64,000 nucleotides of DNA from positions 5,208,001 through 5,272,000 of the forward strand of contig NZ_CP107939.1 of assembly GCF_036046055.1 (NCBI RefSeq), given 5' to 3'. Shown in pieces: positions 44,665-52,708 of this stretch. Both the position numbers and the translations under genes were made by a program. This DNA is from Nocardia sp. NBC_00403 (GTDB lineage: Bacteria; Actinomycetota; Actinomycetes; Mycobacteriales; Mycobacteriaceae). How positions within the stretch are numbered: the first letter of the stretch is position 1; every line of letters begins with the position of its first letter. The notes under the pieces were generated by a model. It was not told the origin of the DNA, did not search any database, and was given only the letters and a program-made list of their open reading frames with translations.

Positions 44665-44736
44665 CAAGGCGTTCCTCCTGTCGATCGGCGTCGAGCCGTG
44701 CGGCGCACCGCGAATGCACTTAACCTAGCGGACACC

Positions 44737-44757
44737 TACTATCTACATACGTAATAT
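44737..44757. promoter_or_regulatory. Candidate BlaI operator before the M56 unit
   Basis: The AT-rich stretch TACTATCTACATACGTAATA lies in otherwise GC-rich DNA, 73 nt upstream of the 30-codon ORF. It resembles the TACTACA-type half sites bound by BlaI and shares ACATACGTA-like bases with the site before blaI. Confidence 0.4.
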
Positions 44758-44965
44758 CTGCTTGTCCAGGAAGTGGGGTGCGTCCAGGAATCCCGGTCGG
44801 GTCGGCTGTGAAAGGTGTTGTGTCGGAAAGCTGTTGAACCGGACCTGTCATTGCGTGCGGCGGCGGCTGTCCGGTGTGTACGGCAGCGGGCGTAGTGTGA
44901 GTCGCATTGCCATGTGTGGCAAGCCCCCCGAGTCCTCCGACACCCTTCGATGTCGCCGGCCGCGT

Positions 44966-45370
44966 TCACTGTTGCTGGGACAGGCTTCCCGCCGACCTCG
45001 GCTGCGGCAGATCTCGCCGAAGTCGCAGCGCAGCACGCAGTCCCGCTGATTCCTCGGCATCGATCTGCTCGACGAAATAGGCCAGCACGAGATCTGATCG
45101 GCCACCGCCATGGAGGGCCTCGTGCATCAGACTTGCGCTGTACTGCTCACGGGTCAGCGTGGGTTGATACCAGTATGCCTTGCCGACGCGTTCCCGCTCG
45201 AGGCAGCCTTTGCGGTGCAAATTGTCCATGGTCGACATCACCGTGGTGTACGCGATCTCGCGTTCGGCGCTGATCTCGTCGAGAATCCCACGGACAGTAG
45301 TCGGTTCGTCGCGATCCCACACTCGGTCCATGATGACCGCTTCGAGCTCGCCGAATCTCCGTACGCGCAT
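44966..45370 (-). CDS. BlaI/MecI-family repressor
   Basis: The 134-residue repressor has the Penicillinase_R fold: FGELEAVIMDRVWDRDEPTT, HTH VRGILDEISAEREIAYTTVM, STMDNLHRKGCLERERVGKA and YWYQPTLTREQYSASLMHEA. The C-terminal dimerisation helix spans 90-120. In BlaR/BlaI systems the M56 protease inactivates it. Start ATG 45370 has GGAGGTG 5 nt upstream. Gap to the M56 leader ORF is about 300 bp, which holds its own candidate operator. The regulon is unknown; no beta-lactamase is in the window. Confidence 0.9.
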   Translation of the reverse strand: MRVRRFGELEAVIMDRVWDRDEPTTVRGILDEISAEREIAYTTVMSTMDNLHRKGCLERERVGKAYWYQPTLTREQYSASLMHEALHGGGRSDLVLAYFVEQIDAEESAGLRAALRLRRDLPQPRSAGSLSQQQ

Positions 45371-45417
45371 AGTTCACCTCCAGTAGTGGCGGTGGTGGGA
45401 CCGGCATCCCGTCGCAC

Positions 45418-45446
45418 ACTACTTTCTGCGTACGTACATAGTACTT
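45418..45446. promoter_or_regulatory. Candidate BlaI operator before blaI
   Basis: This AT-rich segment with GTACGTAC and CATAGTACTTT lies 48-76 nt before the BlaI ATG. It contains the GTAC palindromes expected of a BlaI site and would allow autoregulation. Confidence 0.4.
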
Positions 45447-45486
45447 TCAGGCGCCATGATCCGCGCGCCAACGCAGCGGACGACCC

Positions 45487-46284
45487 TCAGGGTTTGCGCG
45501 CAATCCCGCCGACCATCAGCCGTTGGGTGATGGTCAGCTCGCCGGGGTCTCCATCGGCGGGCCGCCACTCGGGCAGGTACACGAGACCGGGCTCGACCAG
45601 TTCCAGACCCCGGAAAAGGTCGAGTACCTCCTCGTGCGTTCGGAACCGGCCGGTGCCGAGGAATTCCAGGAACGACTTCTCCAGCGCGCGTGCCTCCGGG
45701 CCCGAGTCGCAGAAGTGGGTGATGAACAGGTGGCTGCCTGAGGGCACGGCACTGAGATAGCTGTCGACGATGGCCGCTGGATCCTCATCGTCGCGGAGGT
45801 GATGCAAGATCCCGACGAGCATGACAGCGACCGGGCTGGTGAAGTCGATCGTCTGCCCAACCGCGGGATCGTCGAGAACTTCGGTGGAGGTGCGCAGGTC
45901 CGCGGCCACGACCACCGTCCCTTCGTTGTTCTCCACCAACGCGCGACCATGTGCCAACGCGACCGGATCGATGTCGACATAGGCGACTTTCGCGCCCGAT
46001 TGCAACGCCTGCGCGACCTGGTGAGTGTTCTCCATGGTGGGCAGCCCGGCGCCGAGATCGAGGAACTGTGTGATGCCTGCCGTGCCCGCGAGGTACCGGA
46101 CGCCGCGACCGAGCATGGCCCGATTCACCTGGGCGACTTCACTGATCTCCGGCAGCGTCTCGGCAAGATGCTCGACGACCGCAATATCGGCGGGATAGTT
46201 GTCCGTCCCGCCCAGTAGCGCGTCGTAGACGCGCGCGATGCTCGGTTTGGTCGTGTCGAAGCCCACCGACTCAGAACCCGTCAT
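45487..46284 (-). CDS. S-adenosyl methyltransferase, DUF574 family (paralog 2)
   Basis: The 265-residue DUF574 protein is closely related to 24723-25523: TTKPSIARVYDALLGGTDNY, FLDLGAGLPTMENTHQVAQ, VAYVDIDPVALAHGRALVE, MLVGILHHLRDDEDPAAIVD and FLEFLGTGRFRTHEEVLDLF. It ends QRLMVGGIARKP, as paralog 1 ends with RLMVGGIARK. Start ATG 46284, with AGGAG about 10 nt upstream. Methyl acceptor unknown. Confidence 0.88.
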   Translation of the reverse strand: MTGSESVGFDTTKPSIARVYDALLGGTDNYPADIAVVEHLAETLPEISEVAQVNRAMLGRGVRYLAGTAGITQFLDLGAGLPTMENTHQVAQALQSGAKVAYVDIDPVALAHGRALVENNEGTVVVAADLRTSTEVLDDPAVGQTIDFTSPVAVMLVGILHHLRDDEDPAAIVDSYLSAVPSGSHLFITHFCDSGPEARALEKSFLEFLGTGRFRTHEEVLDLFRGLELVEPGLVYLPEWRPADGDPGELTITQRLMVGGIARKP

Positions 46285-46331
46285 CGTCCATTCTCCTGCA
46301 CAACCTTGTCACACCCATTCCGAACCAGATG

Positions 46332-46341
46332 AACCTAACCA
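46332..46341 (-). promoter_or_regulatory. Shared TGGTTAGGTT element before DUF574 gene 2
   Basis: Same 10-mer as 24668-24677, 47 nt before ATG 46284, plausible extended -10. Confidence 0.45.
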
Positions 46342-47025
46342 CGGCGGCTTCGTTCGTGCGGCTCAATCGAGCATTCGTGGCAGCGCTGAAGTCCCGAGCG
46401 GCACAGGGGATCTCGCTCGGCGCGCACACCATGGCCGGATCAGGCCCGCTCGAGTGCCCGTCGACCGTCGACGGGCGCGTGTACGCCTGTCACCACCATC
46501 ATGGCCCGGCGGAGAAGGGGCCGGCCATTCACAGTGGTGGCGCGCGAGCTGTCGTTTGCCGGTCTCGCTCATGTTGTGTTCGATCAGCGTGACCATCCCG
46601 GACAGGGTTGGCGAGCAATGCGTCCGGTTGACACGCCGACTCGGTCTCGAGCTGTCGGACATCGACCTGTGCTTCGCCGACGACGGCGAATCGACTGCTT
46701 CGAGGTCGATCCGAGCCCGGCATATATCGTCTACGAGGACGCGACGGCCAGCCGATCTCCGCTGGGCCGGGGTGGCATTTGCAGGCGCGGTAGACAAGCG
46801 TCGGCGTCGGCGACCGCACGATACGCAGGGATCGGGTCGTGACAGACCCGGCGGACAACCACATCTCAGAATCTGTCCAACCCATGGACAGTGTTCGCTC
46901 GTTTATATAGGGTTTCGTGGATCCAGCGAAGGCACGGCAAACTATTGTCGTCGCGTCGGGTAGCCGACGCGGTGCACATCCGAACACGGGACTCGATGTC
47001 ACTTGGCTGAAAGCGGGGGCAAGAC
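46342..47025. other. Intergenic stretch without supported gene
   Basis: Overlapping frames on both strands lack family signals; a minus-strand VTLIEHNMSETG is faintly ABC/UvrA-like but isolated. The right end contains the MarR promoter. Confidence 0.35.
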
Positions 47026-47541
47026 ATGGCGACGGCGCTCGATCACACCGAAGAGCGGGCCTGGCGGGCGATGGTGACGCTGACGACACGCCTGCCGGGT
47101 GTCCTGGATGGCTTGCTGCAACGCGAATTCGGGGTCACCCATTTCGAATACCGTGTGCTGGAGCTGCTGTCGGAAGAGTGCGATCATCGGATGCGCATGA
47201 CCGAACTGGCCGGCGCGGCGAACGCCTCGACACCGCGGTTGTCCCATGCCGTGTCGAAGCTGGAGCGCAGGGGTTGGGCGGTGCGCAGCGCCGCAGCGGG
47301 ACTGCGCGGGGTGTACGCCGTCATCACCGCGGATGGCTGTCGGAAGGTGGACCAAGCGACTCCGGAATACCTGAACACGGTGCGGAGCCTGGTTTTCGAC
47401 GCCCTCGACTCCGACCGCAAGGACCAGCTGGCCGCCATGTGCGAGATGCTGTCGGACCATCTTGCCGGTGCACTGAGCGAGGCGGGCACCGTGCCCAGCG
47501 GAGTCGAGAACCGGTCGGTCGTCGCGGTAGTGGCGGGCTGA
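47026..47541 (+). CDS. MarR-family transcriptional regulator
   Basis: The 171-residue protein has an N-terminal dimer helix, then FGVTHFEYRVLELLSEECDH and wHTH RMTELAGAANASTPRLSHAV, SKLERRGWAVRS and wing GLRGVYAVITADG. The C-terminal helix DALDSDRKDQLAAMCEMLSD completes the fold. The ATG follows AGCGGGGGCAAG. No divergent target lies close (previous gene about 740 bp away), so the regulon is unclear. Confidence 0.85.
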   Translation: MATALDHTEERAWRAMVTLTTRLPGVLDGLLQREFGVTHFEYRVLELLSEECDHRMRMTELAGAANASTPRLSHAVSKLERRGWAVRSAAAGLRGVYAVITADGCRKVDQATPEYLNTVRSLVFDALDSDRKDQLAAMCEMLSDHLAGALSEAGTVPSGVENRSVVAVVAG

Positions 47542-47692
47542 GGACACCCGAGTTGGCCTTTATGCACTCGCCGGACCGGCAAAGTGGCTACGGGCGGGTT
47601 AATGGTCCGCCGGTTTTGTCCGGACCTTACTGTTTTGCCAGGGTCCCATGGTGCGGCCGAGGGCCGCTGCGACGGATGGGGAGCGCTACACG

Positions 47693-48205
47693 ATGGTGAC
47701 GATCGCACAGTTGCGGGCCGTGCTGGCGATTCTGCACATAGATCCTGTGGAGATCGGCGAGCCGGACAGCACGGGTCTTCGCGGGCCCGATTCGGAGCGG
47801 TCGTTGTTGGTGGGGTTGCTGTATCACGCGCTGGGTGGCGAAATGCGCCAGGTGCTCGCCACGGCGACGACCTCGGACGAGGTCGCTCGCGCTGCCGCGA
47901 TGAGCGCCCGGCAGGCGCCCTATGCGAATGCTTGCGTGCAAGCAGGTGTAGACGCACGCCGGCTGCGCGACCGTATCGAGGCGTTGGCCGCCGAGACGAC
48001 GGTCGATCCCGCGCCGATTCTGCTCGATGCCGCGGCGCGGTCGGCCGATGCCACCGAGACGTTGCTGGCGCTGAGCCGCAATCCCGGCGACGGTGACGCC
48101 GAATCCCGATGGCGGCAGGCCCTCGACGATCTGGGGCAGGCCTACCACCTGATCAACGACGAATACGTGGAGCGTACGAACGCGACGACGGCTCCGCTGC
48201 CCTGA
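47693..48205 (+). CDS. Uncharacterised helical protein
   Basis: The 170-residue protein starts at ATG 47693 (GGGGAGCG upstream; an in-frame ATG at 47648 is possible). It begins MVTIAQLRAVLAILHIDPVE and is mostly helical, with an Ala-rich core and no signal, TM or catalytic motif. The tail DDLGQAYHLINDEYVERT is charged. I recognise no family; similar Nocardia hypotheticals probably exist. It stands alone, 150 bp after the MarR gene. Confidence 0.5.
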   Translation: MVTIAQLRAVLAILHIDPVEIGEPDSTGLRGPDSERSLLVGLLYHALGGEMRQVLATATTSDEVARAAAMSARQAPYANACVQAGVDARRLRDRIEALAAETTVDPAPILLDAAARSADATETLLALSRNPGDGDAESRWRQALDDLGQAYHLINDEYVERTNATTAPLP

Positions 48206-48224
48206 ACGGCCGGCGGGGGCGGTC

Positions 48225-49013
48225 TCAGCGGACGGGGAAGTCGAAGTAGGTCTGTGGGAAGGGTTCTTCCCTCAGGGTGAAATGCCACCATTCCTCGGCG
48301 AGGTTCTTGAACCCGTGCTCGTCCATCAGGTTCGTCAGCAGCGTGCGCACTGCCCGCTGGGTGCCGCCGACGGCCGGGTTCGCGGTGTGCGCCGCGGGAT
48401 CGAAGCAGTCGTATCCGGTGCCGAAATCGAGCATGTCGTCACGGAATCGCTGATCCGCGGGCCGGAAACACTCACGCAGCGGATCGCCCTCGTGATACTG
48501 CTCGGCCTCGGGCGCGGGCAGCGCCACAATGGCGAGGTCCAGCGTGCTGCCCCGACTATGGCCCGACTTCTCGGCAATGTAGCCGTCTCGGAACAGATTC
48601 GCTTTGTCCACCGCAGGGTAGAACTCGGCCTTCATCTTCACATCGGCGAGATCGCGGGCCCAAGCAACGAAGTGGTCGACGGCGCGCTGCGGGCGGTAGC
48701 AGTCGTAGGTCTTCAGTGTGAGATTCATCGGCCGCAACTCCAGCTGCACCTGGGCGAGGGCCGATGCCGCCTGCTTGGTCAACAGGCACTTGGGCGCCTC
48801 ATATCCGGCCACGCGGGTACCGAGGAAATTGTGCTGCCCGAAATAGCGAGCATCGACGAGGATCGTCGGATCCACCTCGGTGACGGAGACGAACGCTTCT
48901 TCGCCGGCCGGTGGTGCTTCGGAACGGCTGTCCTCGCATGCCGCGATCGTCACCGTCATCACGTATGCCAGCGCCAGCGTGCCGAGACGCCGCAGCAACA
49001 ACCGGGAGCTCAT
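48225..49013 (-). CDS. VanX-like D-Ala-D-Ala dipeptidase lipoprotein (M15D)
   Basis: The 262-residue lipoprotein precursor has signal MSSRLLLRRLGTLALAYVMT and a Cys in VTIAACEDS. VanX-family (M15D) motifs are KTYDCYRPQRAVDHFVAWAR, zinc ligands in EKSGHSRGSTLDLAIVAL (His, Asp) and AEEWWHFTL (Glu, His). VanX hydrolyses D-Ala-D-Ala in vancomycin resistance; secreted relatives recycle or remodel wall peptides. No VanH/VanA is near, so resistance is not implied. ATG 49013 has GAGGAGGAAAC; the longer frame to 49079 would hide the lipobox. Confidence 0.87.
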   Translation of the reverse strand: MSSRLLLRRLGTLALAYVMTVTIAACEDSRSEAPPAGEEAFVSVTEVDPTILVDARYFGQHNFLGTRVAGYEAPKCLLTKQAASALAQVQLELRPMNLTLKTYDCYRPQRAVDHFVAWARDLADVKMKAEFYPAVDKANLFRDGYIAEKSGHSRGSTLDLAIVALPAPEAEQYHEGDPLRECFRPADQRFRDDMLDFGTGYDCFDPAAHTANPAVGGTQRAVRTLLTNLMDEHGFKNLAEEWWHFTLREEPFPQTYFDFPVR

Positions 49014-49160
49014 GTTTCCTCCTCGCGATTCCGGCTCGGGCACAACCACTTTCATGAGTGCTCGGTCTTCGACGGACACCGTACGTCACCACCGACGTGA
49101 TATGCGGGCGCTTTTGCCGACATTATGGATTGTCGATGCCCGCTCGACCGCACGGTCTGC

Positions 49161-50075
49161 TCAGCGTTCGCCCGTATGCAGAAAATCTCCGGTGCCACTG
49201 CGGGTGACGTCGTAGCCGAGCAGGCGTTCGGCCTCCTCGATGCCACCCTGCAGGTCGCCGACGGCGTTCATCTTCGACAGGTCCAACCCGATCGTCACCA
49301 ACGTCAACGCAATCTCCGAGGACAGGCCGGTGATGATCACGCTCGCGCCCATCAGCCCGGATGCTTCGACCGTCTGGACGAGGTGGTTGGCGACGGTGGA
49401 GTCGATCGTCGGCACACCGGTGATGTCGATGACGACGACCTTGGCGCGATTGTGTCGAATGGCGCTCAGCAGCTGTTCGGTGAGCTGACGGGCCCGCTGC
49501 CCGTCGAGCACACCGATGATCGGCAGGATCAGCAGCTGCTCACGCACCTGCAGCACGGGAGTCGACAACTCCCGGATCGCTTCCTGCTGTTGGCGGATGA
49601 TGCGCTCGCGTTCCTGGACAAAGGAGACGCCCACGGTGTTGGCGATGCGGTTGGCGGCCGGTTCGTAGGCGTCGAGTACCTGGTTGAGCAGATCGAAGTC
49701 GCCCTGGTATTTCTCGAACAACGAGCGCGCGAGCACATCGCGCAGCAACAGCACGATACCGAGGACCTCATCGGTTTCCACACCACGCGGAATGATGCGT
49801 TCGGAGAGATCGCGTGCGTAGGCCTGCAGCGCTTCCACGGAACCGGTCTCCAGCACCGCGACATAGTTGTCGTACACCGATGTCGCCTCGGAGAACATCT
49901 CATCGGGTGTCATCGCGGTGAGTAGCTGTGCTTCAGTGATGCGGCGCGCCCATTCCTCGCGCAGGATCGTCCGGTTCTGCCGCAGGTGCTCCACCAGTTC
50001 GGAGAGCAGGCCTTCGCTGGATCCGGTGGAGATCGTCGCGATGCTTCCGTCGAGCGACACCTCGAGCAACACCAT
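49161..50075 (-). CDS. RsbR-type STAS anti-sigma pathway protein
   Basis: The 304-residue protein has an N-terminal RsbRD-like helical domain (about 20-165: HLRQNRTILREEWARRITEA, IIPRGVETDEVLGIVLLLRD). A linker IRQQQEAIRELSTPVLQVRE with the conserved STPV follows, then a STAS domain: VVVIDITGVPTIDSTVANHL and GASVIITGLSSEIALTLVTI. These correspond to the stressosome RsbR proteins controlling SigB-type factors; Ser/Thr at the two phosphorylation positions (IDS and ALT) are kept. No RsbS/RsbT gene is adjacent. Confidence 0.88.
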   Translation of the reverse strand: MVLLEVSLDGSIATISTGSSEGLLSELVEHLRQNRTILREEWARRITEAQLLTAMTPDEMFSEATSVYDNYVAVLETGSVEALQAYARDLSERIIPRGVETDEVLGIVLLLRDVLARSLFEKYQGDFDLLNQVLDAYEPAANRIANTVGVSFVQERERIIRQQQEAIRELSTPVLQVREQLLILPIIGVLDGQRARQLTEQLLSAIRHNRAKVVVIDITGVPTIDSTVANHLVQTVEASGLMGASVIITGLSSEIALTLVTIGLDLSKMNAVGDLQGGIEEAERLLGYDVTRSGTGDFLHTGER

Positions 50076-50293
50076 CTCCGATCCCTATTCGGGCGGCCTG
50101 CACCCGATTGCCGCCAGCGCACCCACGGGCGTCCGTGGACCTCTGCCGACTGGCAGACGAAAGCCTATACCCAGGACCGGCGAATCGCCGGTCTCTGGCA
50201 TCTCCGAAAAGTTCGGACAGTCCGGTGCTCGAGCCACCGATCGGGACAGGGACCCCGCGACGGCCGGGGACCCTGTCCGAATCAGCCGGGAAA

Positions 50294-50905
50294 CTATGCC
50301 GTCGTCACGACCTCGTCGTAGTCGAGCCGAGGCGAACGCGGGAACCAGGCGTTCGGTCCCGGCTTGCCGATGTTGACCACGACGAGCGAGCTGTGGTTTC
50401 CGTCGGGGAAGAACTCCTTGTCGACGCCCGCGGCGTCGAAGCCATTCATCGGGCCTGCCGCCAGCCCGGCGGCGCGGATGCCGAGAATGAAGTAGCCGAC
50501 CTGGATCAGGGCATTGAAGCGTGCTGATTCCGTGCGGTAGGCGACGTCGGCGAAGTAGTCCTTGGCATCCGGTGCGTGCGGGAACACCTTGGGCAGCTGA
50601 TCGTGGAAGTTCAAGTCGGCGGCCAGAATTGCGGTCAGCGGCGCGCCGGCGGTCTTGGGCTTGTTGTTGTCGATCATGTGAGTGACGAGGCGGGCGCGCG
50701 CCTGCGGGCTACGCACGAGCACAACGCGAAGCGGCTGCTGATTCATCGAGGTCGGCCCGTACTTGACGAGTTCGTAGATGTCACGGATCTGCTCGTCGTC
50801 GACCGGATGGTCGGCGAAGGTGTTGGCGGTGCGCGCCTCGCGGAACAGCAGATTCTGGGCGTCGGCGGCCAGTGTGAGGTAGGTGGTGGGCTGAGCGGTG
50901 TTCAC
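50294..50905 (-). CDS. Nitroreductase-family reductase (RutE/HadB-like)
   Basis: The 203-residue FMN-dependent enzyme resembles RutE, which reduces malonic semialdehyde or enals: LLFREARTANTFADHPVDDE, YELVKYGPTSMNQQPLRVVL, DYFADVAYRTESARFNALIQ, ILGIRAAGLAAGPMNGFDAA. Start GTG 50905 with GAGGAGATATCC directly before, 10 bp after the DUF5519 gene stop. It shares an operon with that gene under a divergent HxlR regulator, as many quinone- or electrophile-responsive nitroreductases do. Confidence 0.85.
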   Translation of the reverse strand: MNTAQPTTYLTLAADAQNLLFREARTANTFADHPVDDEQIRDIYELVKYGPTSMNQQPLRVVLVRSPQARARLVTHMIDNNKPKTAGAPLTAILAADLNFHDQLPKVFPHAPDAKDYFADVAYRTESARFNALIQVGYFILGIRAAGLAAGPMNGFDAAGVDKEFFPDGNHSSLVVVNIGKPGPNAWFPRSPRLDYDEVVTTA

Positions 50906-50915
50906 GGATATCTCC

Positions 50916-51428
50916 TCAGTTGCCGACGGGCTGGGTGTTTCGCCCGCGCGCTCCGCGGGCGAACTGGTAGCTGGCACGGACCAACCGCCAAGTGATCTTC
51001 AATTCGTCGGTGTCGCGCGGCCCGTAGACCATCACCACCGTCGCGGGCAGGAATCGTTGTCGCGCCATCGGATGCAGCTCCGCCCAGCCGCGGGTGATCG
51101 CCTCCGCAACGACCTCGGTCGGCAGGCACATGTGCAGGCTGCCGTCGGCGGACCCGTGCAGGTGCGCGAATTCGGTGCCCGCCAGAAAGGCCTCGGCGGG
51201 ACCGCCGGCGTCGGCCGGTCGCAGATGCAGTGCGCGGGTGTCGGCAAGGGATACGCTGCTGCGGCCGACGATGACGCCATCGAGGGTGGCCATGCGCGCC
51301 CACAGGGTCTCTTGCAGGATCGTCGGCGCGGTCTGATCGAGTTGCTGGTGTGGATTGTGCGCTCGCGTGAGAGGCGGGTTCCCGGATCGCGTAGGTAGTC
51401 CCGGCCGGTTGTGCACTGTCGTCGACAT
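50916..51428 (-). CDS. DUF5519 (luciferase-like domain) protein
   Basis: The 170-residue protein has GRSSVSLADTRALHLRPADA, EFAHLHGSADGSLHMCLP, VAEAITRGWAELHPMA and TVVMVYGPRDTDELKITWRL. These are the hallmarks of DUF5519, called a luciferase family protein in databases although bioluminescence is not implied. Conserved His (AHLHG, LHM, ELH) may bind metal. ATG 51428 has AAGGGAG 8 nt upstream. It is the first gene of the HxlR-controlled operon. Confidence 0.8.
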   Translation of the reverse strand: MSTTVHNRPGLPTRSGNPPLTRAHNPHQQLDQTAPTILQETLWARMATLDGVIVGRSSVSLADTRALHLRPADAGGPAEAFLAGTEFAHLHGSADGSLHMCLPTEVVAEAITRGWAELHPMARQRFLPATVVMVYGPRDTDELKITWRLVRASYQFARGARGRNTQPVGN

Positions 51429-51489
51429 TGCTGTGCTCCCTTGGGTTTTCGCTCACTCATGCGGTGTGTGCGGCTGCTGGGATTCACAG

Positions 51490-51503
51490 TACTTTCCAAA
51501 GTA
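51490..51503. promoter_or_regulatory. HxlR operator between divergent units
   Basis: TACTTT-CC-AAAGTA is a perfect 6-bp inverted repeat in the 115-bp gap, overlapping TATAGT (51502-51507), a likely -10 of the regulator. The GTAC-TTT..AAA-GTAC style matches known HxlR-family sites. Confidence 0.65.
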
Positions 51504-51543
51504 TAGTAGTTACCAAGAGGAAAGCGGCTCGACTGGAGGATCG

Positions 51544-51921
51544 ATGACCACTGTGCCCCGCGCGGCGGTGACCGCAACTGTGGATCCGTGCCCGATCACG
51601 CCGGTGATCGACCTCGTCTTCGGGCGATGGTCGACGCAGGTGCTGTGGGTGCTGACCCATGACGGCCGACTGCGCTTCACCGAATTGCAGCAGCGAATCC
51701 CCGGCCTGACACCGAAGGTGTTGACCCAGCGCCTGCGTCAGCTCGAACGTGACGGCTTGGTTGCCCGCACCTACTACGCCGAGGTGCCGCCGCGCGTGGA
51801 GTATGCCGCGACCCCGCTGGCCGCGACGCTGGCCCCCGTGTTCGGCAGCATCGTGGACTGGTCGGGCGAGCACCTGGCCGAGGTGCTCGCCGCCCGCGCC
51901 GCCTACGACGCGAGCGTGTGA
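51544..51921 (+). CDS. HxlR-family redox/electrophile regulator
   Basis: The 125-residue winged-helix protein has DPCPITPVIDLVFGRWSTQV (with the N-terminal Cys typical of redox-sensing HxlR proteins), LWVLTHDGRLRFTELQQRIP, GLTPKVLTQRLRQLERDGLV and wing YYAEVPPRVEYAATPLA. ATG 51544 behind GGAGGATCG. It is divergent from DUF5519-nitroreductase, with the palindrome between. Confidence 0.9.
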   Translation: MTTVPRAAVTATVDPCPITPVIDLVFGRWSTQVLWVLTHDGRLRFTELQQRIPGLTPKVLTQRLRQLERDGLVARTYYAEVPPRVEYAATPLAATLAPVFGSIVDWSGEHLAEVLAARAAYDASV

Positions 51922-51946
51922 GTGCATCGGAGGTTGCCGTCGCGGG

Positions 51947-52708
51947 TCAGCTCTCGACCCGCGCCGGTGCGAGTTCGAGGAGATGGCCTGCCAGTTCGCG
52001 CGGCATGGTGATCATGCAGTCGTGCCCGGTCGGTAGCACATGGATGCGCGCGGCGGGGAAGTCGGCGGGCGGAAAGGTGCGTGGCAGGCCCGCCGCGCGC
52101 ATCTGTTTGAAGTCCTCGCCGCCCTCGCTGCAGTGCACGTGGGTCACCGGTATCGCCGCGAGGTCGTCCGGGTTGCGCAGCCGCAACGGCTGTTGAAATG
52201 TCGCGAGCGACTGCGCCGTCTGCATCGAGGCCACCCAGCTGAGGTCGGGTTCGTCCGTCACGCCGTAGAGGCCACCGTCGCCCATCGGTGTGGTTTGCGG
52301 CGGAACCCGCCAGCCGTCGCCTGCGGTCGCCGCCGCCGCGATGAACGCCTCGACCATGCCGGGCATGATGTCGGCGACAGATTCGCCGTCGCGGGGGACG
52401 AAGGTGTCGACATAGACCAGTTCGGCGATCCGGTCCGGCACCGCGTCCGCGACCGCGGTGATGACGATGCCCGCGTAACTGTGTCCGACCAGGACGATGT
52501 CGGTGAGGTCTGCGGACACAATGAGTTCGACCAGGTCTTGCACATGGGTGTCGAGGCCGACCTCCGACGTCAGCAACTCGGCCCGGTCGCCGAGCCCGAC
52601 GAGCGAGGGCGCGTGGACGGTGTGACCCTCGGCCGTGAGTAGCGGCGTCACCCGCTGCCAGCACCAGCCGCCGTGGAAGGCTCCATGGATGAGCAGATAG
52701 GTCGACAC
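51947..52708 (-). CDS. Alpha/beta hydrolase (MenH/esterase type)
   Basis: The 253-residue hydrolase starts MSTYLLIHGAFHGGWCWQRV. The nucleophile elbow GHSYAG lies in IVLVGHSYAGIVITAVADAV; acid and His regions are THVHCSEGG and HVLPTGHDCMITMPREL. This subgroup includes salicylate/pyrethroid esterases and ring-fission hydrolases. GTG 52708 overlaps the monooxygenase stop (TAGTG), so the two proteins probably act in sequence on one substrate. Confidence 0.86.
   Translation of the reverse strand: MSTYLLIHGAFHGGWCWQRVTPLLTAEGHTVHAPSLVGLGDRAELLTSEVGLDTHVQDLVELIVSADLTDIVLVGHSYAGIVITAVADAVPDRIAELVYVDTFVPRDGESVADIMPGMVEAFIAAAATAGDGWRVPPQTTPMGDGGLYGVTDEPDLSWVASMQTAQSLATFQQPLRLRNPDDLAAIPVTHVHCSEGGEDFKQMRAAGLPRTFPPADFPAARIHVLPTGHDCMITMPRELAGHLLELAPARVES

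Noticed and set aside
46363..46797. UvrA/ABC-like stretch VTLIEHNMSETG on the minus strand
   Set aside because: Short isolated resemblance without Walker motifs, signature or a continuing frame.
48225..49013. Vancomycin-resistance cluster
   Set aside because: No VanH, VanA/B ligase or VanRS next to the VanX-like gene, and it is a lipoprotein.
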